Source of the DNA: Herbaspirillum sp. meg3
GTDB taxonomy: Bacteria > Pseudomonadota > Gammaproteobacteria > Burkholderiales > Burkholderiaceae_D
Reading direction: 5' to 3'
DNA: 64,000 bases
Assembly (NCBI RefSeq): GCF_002257565.1
Contig: NZ_CP022736.1
Coordinates: forward strand, 248,001-312,000
Numbering within the stretch: position 1 is the stretch's first letter; each line of letters starts with the position of its first letter. The translations under genes and the position numbers were made by a program. The notes under the pieces are model-generated. The model saw only the letters and a program-made list of their open reading frames with translations. It was not told the origin of the DNA and searched no databases. Shown here in pieces: positions 17,717-25,752 of the stretch.

Positions 17717-18904
17717 TTACTTGGCCGGATCCTTGACGTTGTCGTAGCGGTCGATTTCGGTCGCTACGTACTTTCCGTTCTGTTTGTCGATGCGGCGGAT
17801 ATAGATGGTCTGCACGATGTCGTTGGTCTTGTCATCGATGGCGACGGTGCCACGCGGGCTGGTCGCGCTGTAACCTTTGACGGCATTCATGAAGGTCGCC
17901 CCGTCGGTGTTGCCGTTGGTCTTGGTCAGCGTCTTGGCGATCAAGGTCATCGCGTCATAGGCGGACACCGAAAGAAAGTTCGGCTTGAAGCGGCCGCCGA
18001 CAGTTTGTGAAAACGCTTCCAGGAATTTGGCATTGTCGACCCCCGGGCGCGAGAACGAATAGAAACCGGCCGTATAGATGCCGAGCATCGAATCGCCACC
18101 CATGCTCAGGACATCTTCATCGGCCCAGCCTTCGCCGCCGAGGAAGCGGATACCGGCCTTATCGAGTCCCTTTTCCTTGTATGCCTTGATGAACGACACC
18201 ATCGGCTGGCCGTTGGGCAGGAACACGTGGATTGCATCCGGCTTCTCGTCCTTGATGCGTTGCAGGTAGGCGCTGTAATCGACCGTGGTCAGCGGCACGC
18301 GCACCGAGCTGGTCACGGTGCCGCCCAATGCGGTAAAGGTTTTCGTGAACCAGGTGTCGGCATCCAGTCCCGGTGCATAGTCAGAGACGATCGAGAACAC
18401 GCGGCGAGAGCCGGTTTTATAGGCCCACTCAGCCAGCGGTTTGACCGATTGCGCGATGGTGTAAGAGGTGCGCGTGATGTAGGGCGACTTGGTGGTCACT
18501 GCCGACGAGGCGGCGTTCATGACGACCATCGGCCTCTTCGCTTTATCGACCACGGCGGCGACCGCCATCGCGTTGGGCGTGAAAACAAAACCGGTGATGA
18601 TGTCGACGTTGTCGCGGCTGATCAGCTCTGTGGCCAGACGTTTGGCGACGTCGGCTTGCGGGCCGGTGTCGTCTTTGTAGATGACTTGCAGTTTCTTGCC
18701 GGCCACGGTGTCGCCATGCAGGCGCAAATAGGTGTCGATGCCGGCTTTCATTTGTTCGCCGCTTTGTGCTGCGACACCGGTCAGCGAGGTAATGACGCCG
18801 ATGCGGATGGTATTGGTCTGGTCAGCGGCAGCGCTCGTGTTGGAAGTGGCACCGAATGCCAGGCTCAAGGCAAGGCCGCACAGCGCACGCTTGAATTGTT
18901 GCAT
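17717..18904 (-). CDS. ABC transporter substrate-binding protein (with VanA2-VanB2)
   Basis: A 395-residue LivK-class periplasmic binding protein with a Sec signal peptide (cleavage around SAAADQ, residue 27) and a CAGGAG Shine-Dalgarno. It is the first gene of a unit with the second VanA/VanB pair and should bind the substrate of that oxygenase. It is homologous over its whole length to the SBPs at 4148-5323 and 23171-24358 (KRLATEL, SDYAPGLDAD and the TSPRG block near the end). No permease is adjacent. It is divergent from a LysR gene that probably controls it. Confidence 0.87.
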   Translation of the reverse strand: MQQFKRALCGLALSLAFGATSNTSAAADQTNTIRIGVITSLTGVAAQSGEQMKAGIDTYLRLHGDTVAGKKLQVIYKDDTGPQADVAKRLATELISRDNVDIITGFVFTPNAMAVAAVVDKAKRPMVVMNAASSAVTTKSPYITRTSYTIAQSVKPLAEWAYKTGSRRVFSIVSDYAPGLDADTWFTKTFTALGGTVTSSVRVPLTTVDYSAYLQRIKDEKPDAIHVFLPNGQPMVSFIKAYKEKGLDKAGIRFLGGEGWADEDVLSMGGDSMLGIYTAGFYSFSRPGVDNAKFLEAFSQTVGGRFKPNFLSVSAYDAMTLIAKTLTKTNGNTDGATFMNAVKGYSATSPRGTVAIDDKTNDIVQTIYIRRIDKQNGKYVATEIDRYDNVKDPAK

Positions 18905-19030
18905 GTTGAAGTCTCCTGTCGTTGCTTGTAATAGTTGTTATCCGGCATGTCGTTGCATGCGGTGCCCGGCTTATGTGTTGAACTTGTGTTCAGGCCGGTT
19001 GAGGAGGATCATACCGAAGCGAAATTATTT

Positions 19031-19073
19031 GAAAATAGAATTTTCTGCATAATATTTATTCGACTTTCGAATA
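19031..19073. promoter_or_regulatory. Two inverted repeats between SBP and LysR genes
   Basis: GAAAAT-AGA-ATTTTC at 19031-19045 and TATTCGA-CTT-TCGAATA at 19057-19073. The second contains the T-N11-A spacing of LysR-type sites. Both lie in the 227-bp divergent region and are good candidates for the binding sites of the LysR protein encoded at 19132. Confidence 0.5.
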
Positions 19074-19131
19074 GATAGCGCGTGGAAAACACGAGCACAA
19101 CGCAAGAAAAAATCGCCAGCATGGAGACCGC

Positions 19132-20034
19132 ATGGCCAACTTCGATATGAACCTCTTGCCGATTGCCCTGGCGATCTTTGAGGAGCGCAGCGTCAGCGCC
19201 GCCGCACGCAAGCTCAATATGAGCCAGCCCGCCGTCAGCATCGCGCTGAACAAGCTGCGCACGGCGCTGAGTGATCCATTGTTCGTGCGCACTTCACACG
19301 GCATGGAACCGACACCGCGCGCGCTGACGCTGATCAGTCCGACGCGCGACATCCTGCAGCGCATCCATACCGACGTACTGGCGAGCGAAGTATTCAATCC
19401 GGCGACGACCAGCCGCAAGTTCACGATTGCCTTGTCGGATATCGGCGAGATGACCTTCCTGCCGAAGGTACTGGATCGCTTTCAGCGCGATGCGCCGGGC
19501 GCGTCGGTGGCGTCGGTGTCGATGACGCCGCTTGAATTGAATGTAGCGCTGGAGAATGGAGAAGTGGATCTGGCGGTGGGATATTTCCCCGATCTGAAGA
19601 ACCGCAATCTGTTTCAGCAACGTCTGTTTTCACATGACTTCATTTGCCTGCTGCGGGCCGATCATCCCATCCGTTCGCGCAAGATTTCGATGGAGCAGTT
19701 CTTGAAGCTGGGGCACGCGGTGATCAAGGCGGAAGGGCGCAGCCAGGAGCTGTTCGAACAATTGCTGATCAAGAAAAAGATCCAGCGCCGCATCGTGCTG
19801 TCGACACCGCACTTCATGTCGATTCCTTTTCTGATCGCATCATCCGATCTGGTGGTGACGGTGCCGCGCGCCGTGGGAGCGTCGTTTGCGCAGTTCTCCA
19901 ACATCCGGCTGGTGGAGCCACCGCTGGAGATCCCGACCTTCGATCTACGGCAGCACTGGCATCGCAAGTATCACAAGGATGGCGCCAACGTCTGGCTGCG
20001 GACAATTCTGGCCGAGATGTTTTCCGGCGATTGA
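19132..20034 (+). CDS. LysR-family transcriptional regulator
   Basis: A 300-residue LysR protein. The N-terminal winged helix (residues 5-65: LPIALAIFEERSVSAAARKL, MSQPAVS, LNKLR, DPLFVR) is followed by an effector-binding domain (about 95-295). The sequence style (FDMNLLPIAL, SHGMEPTPRA) resembles the NodD/PcpR/LinR-like branch rather than CatR/BenM. It is divergent from the SBP-VanA2-VanB2 unit, which is the likely target. Its 3' end is 11 bp from the convergent MarR gene. Confidence 0.87.
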   Translation: MANFDMNLLPIALAIFEERSVSAAARKLNMSQPAVSIALNKLRTALSDPLFVRTSHGMEPTPRALTLISPTRDILQRIHTDVLASEVFNPATTSRKFTIALSDIGEMTFLPKVLDRFQRDAPGASVASVSMTPLELNVALENGEVDLAVGYFPDLKNRNLFQQRLFSHDFICLLRADHPIRSRKISMEQFLKLGHAVIKAEGRSQELFEQLLIKKKIQRRIVLSTPHFMSIPFLIASSDLVVTVPRAVGASFAQFSNIRLVEPPLEIPTFDLRQHWHRKYHKDGANVWLRTILAEMFSGD

Positions 20035-20045
20035 TCGCAGAGAGG

Positions 20046-20573
20046 CTACTCGTTGTCGCTGACGACCGGCTTGATGCTGGCCAGCGGTGCACGGCTCTCG
20101 GTATTGTTGCCGCGCACCAGTTTGTCGAGCAGATGCATGAACTGCTCCTGCTCGTCGGCTTCCAGCGGTGACAGCAATCGTTTGCGCAGACGCTGCGCTG
20201 CCGGGATCAGATCGCTCAGCATTTGCTCGCCGGTCGGTGTGATGTTGAGCGCGCGCTGACGTCGGTTGTGCGGGATGACCTTGCGCACCAGCAAACCTTT
20301 TTCTTCCAGCCGTACACAGACGGTCGCGCCGGTCGAGGTATCAATGCCGACTAGTCCGGCCAGGGTGACCTGATCGATACCGGGATGGTTCGACAGCGTG
20401 CGCAGAATCGCATATTGCACCGGCGTAATATCACCGCCCAACTCATCCAGAAAAATCGAGACCGAGATCTGTTGTGCACGACGCAACAAGTGGCCGGGGT
20501 GCTCATAGAGATCGATCAGCTGGCTCTCTTGCGCTGGCGTTTGTGCTTGTTGTGTTGTGCTTGGACGAGGCAT
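20046..20573 (-). CDS. MarR-family transcriptional regulator, candidate regulator of vanAB
   Basis: A 175-residue MarR protein. The core winged helix runs from about residue 35 to 130 (ITPVQYAILRTLSNHPG, TLAGLVGIDTSTGATVCVRLEEKGLLVRK, wing NRRQRALNITPTGEQ). ATG at 20573 gives a normal family length; an in-frame start at 20639 would add 22 residues. Neither has a good Shine-Dalgarno. It is divergent from vanA, with a 16-bp perfect palindrome in between, so repression of vanAB relieved by vanillate is likely (inference). Confidence 0.82.
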   Translation of the reverse strand: MPRPSTTQQAQTPAQESQLIDLYEHPGHLLRRAQQISVSIFLDELGGDITPVQYAILRTLSNHPGIDQVTLAGLVGIDTSTGATVCVRLEEKGLLVRKVIPHNRRQRALNITPTGEQMLSDLIPAAQRLRKRLLSPLEADEQEQFMHLLDKLVRGNNTESRAPLASIKPVVSDNE

Positions 20574-20730
20574 GGTTGTCGGTTTTGCAAAAGGCGAATG
20601 ATGAAGCTTTGTAGTGTATCCGCTACGGTGTTTCATCACGCATTTTTGATGCGATGCGCAAAGAAAAAATCAAAATAAATTCGAAATTGGGTTTACATCG
20701 CTGCGCAGTTGGAGGATACTTTTCTCAAAC

Positions 20731-20746
20731 ATTCAGTGCACTGAAT
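20731..20746. promoter_or_regulatory. 16-bp perfect palindrome upstream of MarR and vanA
   Basis: ATTCAGTGCACTGAAT, the size and symmetry usual for a MarR operator. It lies about 157 bp from the MarR start and 239 bp from the vanA start. The remainder of the 411-bp gap also holds repeated ATGCAT motifs around 20905-20935. Confidence 0.5.
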
Positions 20747-20984
20747 ATTAAATCGAAAAACAAAGCAACAGAGACCCGACAGTCCCACAGACAGGCTGCG
20801 GAACAAGAACATAGTCGTTGGTGCAGGCATTTTTGCACCGGATGAGAAGTAGAAATCGCCGATGTTTTGCAGGCAGACGCCACGCCCTTGATGTGTCGTC
20901 GCCCATGCATCCATGCATTGTCATGCACCCAAGTTTCACGCATTCGCATCACCGAACAATGGAAGTTCCTGAGGAGGAGAAGAC

Positions 20985-22043
20985 ATGTTTCCAAAAAACA
21001 CCTGGTACGTCGCCTGTAGCCCTGACGAAATCGCCGACAAGCCGTTGGGCCGTCAAATCTGTGGCGAGAAGATCGTGTTCTATCGCGGCGCCGAAGGCAA
21101 GGTCGCGGCAGTCGAAGATTTCTGCCCGCATCGCGGTGCGCCTTTGTCGCTGGGCTTTGTACGCGACGGCCAACTGGTCTGCGGCTATCACGGGTTGGAG
21201 ATGGGCTGCGACGGCAAGGTCATCAGCATGCCGGGCCAGCGTGTGCGGGGATTTCCATGCATACGCAGCTTTCCGGTGGTGGAGCGTTACGGTTTCATCT
21301 GGGTCTGGCCGGGCGAAAAAGAACTGGCCGATCCGGCGCACATCCATCATCTGGAATGGGCCGACAATCCGGAATGGGCCTATGGCGGCGGCTTGTATCA
21401 CATCAATTGCGAATACCGCCTGATGATCGACAACCTGATGGATCTCACGCACGAAACCTATGTGCACGCATCCAGCATCGGCCAGAAGGAAATCGACGAA
21501 GCGCCCGTCAACACCAGGACTGAAGGCGACGAAGTCATCACCAGCCGCTTCATGGAAAACATCATGGCGCCGCCATTCTGGCGCATGGCGCTGCGCAGCA
21601 ATGGTCTTGCCGACGACGTGCCGGTGGATCGCTGGCAGATCTGCCACTTCACGCCGCCGAGCCACGTGATGATCGAAGTCGGCGTGGCGCATGCCGGCAA
21701 GGGTGGCTACGACGCCGATCCGAAATACAAGGCGTCGAGCATCGTGGTCGATTTCATCACGCCGGAAACTGAAACCTCGCATTGGTATTTCTGGGGCATG
21801 GCGCGCAACTTCAAACCGCAGGATGCAGAACTGACCGCCGCCATCCGCGAAGGCCAGGGCAAGATCTTCGGTGAAGATCGCGACATGCTGGAGATGCAGC
21901 AGCAAAACATCCTCAAGCATCCGGAGCGCAAATTGCTGATGCTGAACATCGATGCCGGCGGCGTGCAGTCGCGCCGCTTGCTCGACAAGTGGATGGCGAA
22001 GGAGAAAGAACAGCCATCCTCCGTCACGGCCGACGCCGCGTGA
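20985..22043 (+). CDS. vanA: Vanillate O-demethylase oxygenase subunit
   Basis: A 352-residue Rieske oxygenase that converts vanillate to protocatechuate plus formaldehyde. The Rieske ligands are Cys47-x-His49 and Cys66-x2-His69 (CPHRG, CGYHG). The mononuclear iron region NLMDLTHETYVHASSIGQ is characteristic of VanA. A strong GAGGAG Shine-Dalgarno precedes the ATG. It is followed by vanB (121 bp) and an SBP, all on the plus strand. Its product feeds PcaHG, encoded 5 kb away. Confidence 0.93.
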   Translation: MFPKNTWYVACSPDEIADKPLGRQICGEKIVFYRGAEGKVAAVEDFCPHRGAPLSLGFVRDGQLVCGYHGLEMGCDGKVISMPGQRVRGFPCIRSFPVVERYGFIWVWPGEKELADPAHIHHLEWADNPEWAYGGGLYHINCEYRLMIDNLMDLTHETYVHASSIGQKEIDEAPVNTRTEGDEVITSRFMENIMAPPFWRMALRSNGLADDVPVDRWQICHFTPPSHVMIEVGVAHAGKGGYDADPKYKASSIVVDFITPETETSHWYFWGMARNFKPQDAELTAAIREGQGKIFGEDRDMLEMQQQNILKHPERKLLMLNIDAGGVQSRRLLDKWMAKEKEQPSSVTADAA

Positions 22044-22164
22044 TCCAACGGTTCCATTGAATTGCGGAAGCGACCCGGGCGGTCGCTTCTGTCGTTGCCG
22101 TCGTTGCTATCGTTGGAATAGCCACTGCTGCAACCAACATCGACATGCTTTAGCAGAGAGCACC

Positions 22165-23121
22165 ATGAGCCAGTTACAAGTCAAAGTCATCAGCAAGACC
22201 GTGGAGGCCGAAGACATCGCCAGTTTCGAACTGGCCGGTATCGACGGCAAACCACTGCCACCCTTCAGCGCCGGCTCGCACATCGACGTGCATATCCGCG
22301 ACGGTCTGATCCGCCAATATTCGCTGTGCAATCCGCCGCATGAAAGCCATCGCTATCAGATCGGTGTGCTGCGCGACGCCAACTCGCGCGGCGGTTCAGT
22401 CGCCATGCACGGCGACATCAAAGTCGGTGACGTGCTGACCATCAGCGAACCGCGCAATCACTTTCCACTGACGCAGGCCAAGCGCACCTTGCTGCTGGCC
22501 GGCGGCATCGGCGTCACGCCCATCCTGTGCATGGCGGAACGTCTCGCCGCTACGGGTGCTGACTTCGCCATGCACTACTGTGCGCGTTCGCCGGAACGTA
22601 CGGCGTTTCGCGATCGCATCGCCGAATCGGGATTCGCCGACCGCGTGGTGTATCACTACGACAGCGGCGCCGATGAGCAAAAACTCAAACTGGCCGAGAT
22701 GATCGCCACCCCGGATGCCGACACGCATATCTATGTCTGCGGCCCGGGCGGTTTCATCGATCATGTCGTCAATACGGCAAAGGACAAAGGCTGGCCGTCG
22801 GCACAGGTGCATCTGGAATACTTCGGCGCTGCACCGGTGGAGACCGACGGCGACGCGCCCTTCGATGTCAAGATCGCCAGCAGCGGCCAGGTCTTCACGA
22901 TTCCGGCCGGCGAGACCGTGATCAAAATCCTTGCTGACAACGGCGTCGATATCCCGGTCTCGTGCGAACAAGGTGTCTGCGGCACTTGTCTCACGCGCGT
23001 GCTGGATGGTGTGCCGGATCACCGCGATCTGTATCTGACCGATGAAGAACGCGCCGCCAACGATCAGTTCACCCCTTGCTGTTCCCGCGCAAAAAGCGCC
23101 TTGCTGGTTCTGGATGTCTGA
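22165..23121 (+). CDS. vanB: Vanillate O-demethylase reductase subunit
   Basis: A 318-residue FMN/[2Fe-2S] reductase partner of VanA. The flavin motif RQYSLCNPP is near residue 50, GGIGVTPILCM near 110 and YVCGPGGFIDHV near 190. The C-terminal plant-type ferredoxin domain has CEQGVCGTC. The start at 22165 is chosen by homology to VanB N-termini and GAGAG upstream; the frame is open further upstream within the vanA 3' end. It is followed after 49 bp by an SBP gene. Confidence 0.92.
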   Translation: MSQLQVKVISKTVEAEDIASFELAGIDGKPLPPFSAGSHIDVHIRDGLIRQYSLCNPPHESHRYQIGVLRDANSRGGSVAMHGDIKVGDVLTISEPRNHFPLTQAKRTLLLAGGIGVTPILCMAERLAATGADFAMHYCARSPERTAFRDRIAESGFADRVVYHYDSGADEQKLKLAEMIATPDADTHIYVCGPGGFIDHVVNTAKDKGWPSAQVHLEYFGAAPVETDGDAPFDVKIASSGQVFTIPAGETVIKILADNGVDIPVSCEQGVCGTCLTRVLDGVPDHRDLYLTDEERAANDQFTPCCSRAKSALLVLDV

Positions 23122-23170
23122 CCTGCTGGTTTGTTCGACCCATTTGATAACTAAAAAGAGAGAGACAAAA

Positions 23171-24358
23171 ATGCCCGATACCATCAATACCCAACGCCGC
23201 CAGATGTTGCTGGGCGGCACCGCTGCATTGGCCGCCGGCATGTTGCCGCTGTCTGCCTTTGCAGCCGATCCGATCAAGGTCGGCCTGATCGTGCCGATGT
23301 CCGGTCCATTCGCTTCGACCGGCCGCCAGATCGAAGCCGCGGTCAAGCTGTATCAGCAAAAGTACGGCGACACCGTTGCCGGCCGCAAAGTGGAAATTCT
23401 GCTGAAGGATGACGGCGGCTTGTCGCCTGACGTCACCAAGCGCCTCGCGCAGGAACTGGTGGCGCGCGACAAGGTGCAAGTCCTGGCTGGCTTCGGCCTG
23501 ACACCGCTGGCGCTGGCGGCTGCCCCCATTGCCACGCAGGCCAAGGTACCGATGATCGTCACTGCAGCAGCGACTTCCATCATCCCGCAGCGCTCGCCGT
23601 ACATCGTGCGCACCGGCTTTACACTGCCGCAGGTAACGGCGCCGCTGGCAAGCTGGGCCGCGAAGAACAAGATCAAAAGCGTCGTGACTTTTGTCAGTGA
23701 CTACGGCCCTGGCATTGATGCCGAAAAAGTTTTCATCAAGACCTTCACCGATGCCGGCGGCAAAGTTCTCGAAAGTTTGCGCGCACCATTGCGTAATCCC
23801 GACTACGCCCCCTTCCTGCAACGTGTGAAAGACGCCAAGCCGGAAGCGCTGTTCGTTTTCGTGCCGTCGGGCGAAGGTGCGGCTGTCCTGAAACAATTTA
23901 CCGAACGCGGTCTGGCCGCTGCCGGTATTCGCCTCATCTGCACCGGCGACGTCCTCGACGACGACCTGATGGCCAGCATCGGCGCCGCCTCCAGCGGCGT
24001 GGTCAGCAGCCACCACTACTCGGCCGCACATCCATCCCCGCTGAACAAGGAATATGTCGACGGTATCGCCAAAGCCAACAAGGGCATGCGCGCCAACTTC
24101 CACTCGGTCGGCGGCTACGACGGTATGCATCTGCTGTATGAGGCGCTCAAGAAGACCAATGGCGACACCGACGGCGAAAAGTTGCTGGCGGCAATGAAAG
24201 GCATGAGCTGGGAAAGCGTCCGCGGTCCGGTAACGCTTGACGCTGCGACACGCGACATGGTGCAGAATGTCTACATTCGCAAGGCCGAGCAGCGCGGCAA
24301 TGAGTACTACAACGTCGAATTCGACAAGGTCGAGAACTTCAAGGATCCCGGCGTCTGA
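23171..24358 (+). CDS. ABC transporter substrate-binding protein (with vanAB)
   Basis: A 395-residue LivK-class binding protein. The N-terminus contains NTQRRQMLLGG before a hydrophobic stretch ending AFAADP (cleavage near residue 35), so twin-arginine export is likely, in contrast to the Sec-type leaders of its paralogues. It sits in the van operon, so vanillate or a related methoxybenzoate is the probable ligand (context). It is a close paralogue of the SBP at 4148-5323. It uses no adjacent permease and ends at a strong bidirectional terminator. Confidence 0.88.
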   Translation: MPDTINTQRRQMLLGGTAALAAGMLPLSAFAADPIKVGLIVPMSGPFASTGRQIEAAVKLYQQKYGDTVAGRKVEILLKDDGGLSPDVTKRLAQELVARDKVQVLAGFGLTPLALAAAPIATQAKVPMIVTAAATSIIPQRSPYIVRTGFTLPQVTAPLASWAAKNKIKSVVTFVSDYGPGIDAEKVFIKTFTDAGGKVLESLRAPLRNPDYAPFLQRVKDAKPEALFVFVPSGEGAAVLKQFTERGLAAAGIRLICTGDVLDDDLMASIGAASSGVVSSHHYSAAHPSPLNKEYVDGIAKANKGMRANFHSVGGYDGMHLLYEALKKTNGDTDGEKLLAAMKGMSWESVRGPVTLDAATRDMVQNVYIRKAEQRGNEYYNVEFDKVENFKDPGV

Positions 24359-24378
24359 TCGTCCGGCATCTCGAAATT

Positions 24379-24416
24379 AAAAAGCCTGGTTCGCGTCATG
24401 CGAACCAGGCTTTTTT
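24379..24416. terminator. Bidirectional rho-independent terminator
   Basis: A perfect 12-bp stem (24382-24393 with 24401-24412) and a 7-nt loop. T-runs follow on the plus strand (to 24416) and A-runs lie to the left, so it serves both the SBP gene and the convergent pcaCD gene. Confidence 0.88.
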
Positions 24417-24432
24417 ACTGAGGAACCCAGAT

Positions 24433-25695
24433 CTACAGCGTCTGAATAAAGTCAGTCACCAACTCCGCAAACGCCTGCGGCTGTTCAACCGCACTCACAT
24501 GCGAAGCATCCTTGATCACCGCCAGCTTCGCACCGCGAATGCCGCTGACCAAGGCTTCCGACATCGACAGCGGCGTACCCTGATCCAGTTCACCGGCGAT
24601 GACCAGTGTCGGTGCATTGATCTCACCCAGACGTGCTGTCGTATCGACTGTGCCGACGGCATTGCAGCAGCCGACATAACCGGCGGCGTCGGTGCTGGTC
24701 AGACGTTCACGGAAACGCGCTACAGTGGACGCGTTCTGCGCGCGGAAACGATCGTGGAAATAGCGCCCCATGACCGCATCGGCAATGGCTTCGATACCCT
24801 GTTCGCGTACGGTGGAAATGCGTTGCTGCCAGGCCAGCTGTGCGGCTTCCGGATAGCTCGATGTCGTGTTGGCCAGCACCAGCGCGCGCACCAATGAGGG
24901 ATGGCGCAAAGCGAGTTCCTGGCCAACCATGCCGCCCATGGACAGACCGACCCAGATCACCGGGCCGGTATCAAGGTCGCGCAGCATGTGTGCGGCGTCG
25001 TCGGCCAGTTCGGCCATGCTGTAGAGGCCGTCTGCCTTTTCCGAACTGCCGTGGCCGCGATGATCGTAGGTGATGACTTTGCAGTCGGCGGATAGCTGAT
25101 TGGCCAGCGCATCCCACATCATCAGGTCGCAGCCGATGGCGTGGCTGAGCACGATGGTGTGGCGTGGCGCCTTGCCGTTGCGCGGTGTGCGCACGCTGTA
25201 GTGCAGGGACGGCGAACCGCTGCTGCGGCCTTCCTTGCCGATACCGGAGTGGAAGGTGTCGGCCGGCTTCATCGGCGTCACGGTATAGCCGATCTGCTCG
25301 CCGACCTCGCGCAGGATCTGCTGCGCATGCGTGAAGGCAGTGTTGCCGGCAGGGACGCCCGCATAGATCGCCGACTGGATCAATACTTCCTTCATCTCAT
25401 CGGGCGTCAGGCGTGTGGCGGGATCACCCAGCAGGCCGGCACGCACGTGCAGCTCGAACTCTTCCCAGCGGCCCAGCGCGATGGTGATCGCCAGAACAAT
25501 GATGCGGCGGGTCTTGTGGTCGAGGCCGGGACGGCCCCAGATTTCGTTCCAGGCGAAGCGCGTGATCAGGTTTTGAAATTCGGCATTGAAGTTGGTGGCG
25601 TTGCTCACCGAACGGTCTACCCAGGCATCGCCAAGGACGCTGCGGCGGTTGCGCATGCCGCGTTCAAAATCGTGGTCGAGGGGATCATAGCTCAT
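24433..25695 (-). CDS. pcaCD: Fused 4-carboxymuconolactone decarboxylase / 3-oxoadipate enol-lactonase
   Basis: A 420-residue two-domain protein. Residues ~1-135 form a carboxymuconolactone decarboxylase domain (EIWGRPGLDHKTRR, ALGRWEEFELH, YAGVPAGNTA). Residues ~160-420 form an alpha/beta hydrolase enol-lactonase, with nucleophile Ser252 in GLSMGG, DHRGHGSS before it and a C-terminal DASHVS histidine. It catalyses two consecutive steps between PcaB and PcaIJ. The order is C then D, the reverse of actinobacterial PcaL as I recall it. 57 bp separate it from pcaB. Start by ATG and homology. Confidence 0.92.
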   Translation of the reverse strand: MSYDPLDHDFERGMRNRRSVLGDAWVDRSVSNATNFNAEFQNLITRFAWNEIWGRPGLDHKTRRIIVLAITIALGRWEEFELHVRAGLLGDPATRLTPDEMKEVLIQSAIYAGVPAGNTAFTHAQQILREVGEQIGYTVTPMKPADTFHSGIGKEGRSSGSPSLHYSVRTPRNGKAPRHTIVLSHAIGCDLMMWDALANQLSADCKVITYDHRGHGSSEKADGLYSMAELADDAAHMLRDLDTGPVIWVGLSMGGMVGQELALRHPSLVRALVLANTTSSYPEAAQLAWQQRISTVREQGIEAIADAVMGRYFHDRFRAQNASTVARFRERLTSTDAAGYVGCCNAVGTVDTTARLGEINAPTLVIAGELDQGTPLSMSEALVSGIRGAKLAVIKDASHVSAVEQPQAFAELVTDFIQTL

Positions 25696-25752
25696 GGTTG
25701 TCTCTCGTTATGTGGTTATCTCGTGATGGAAATGGGATGAAAGGATGGGCAA

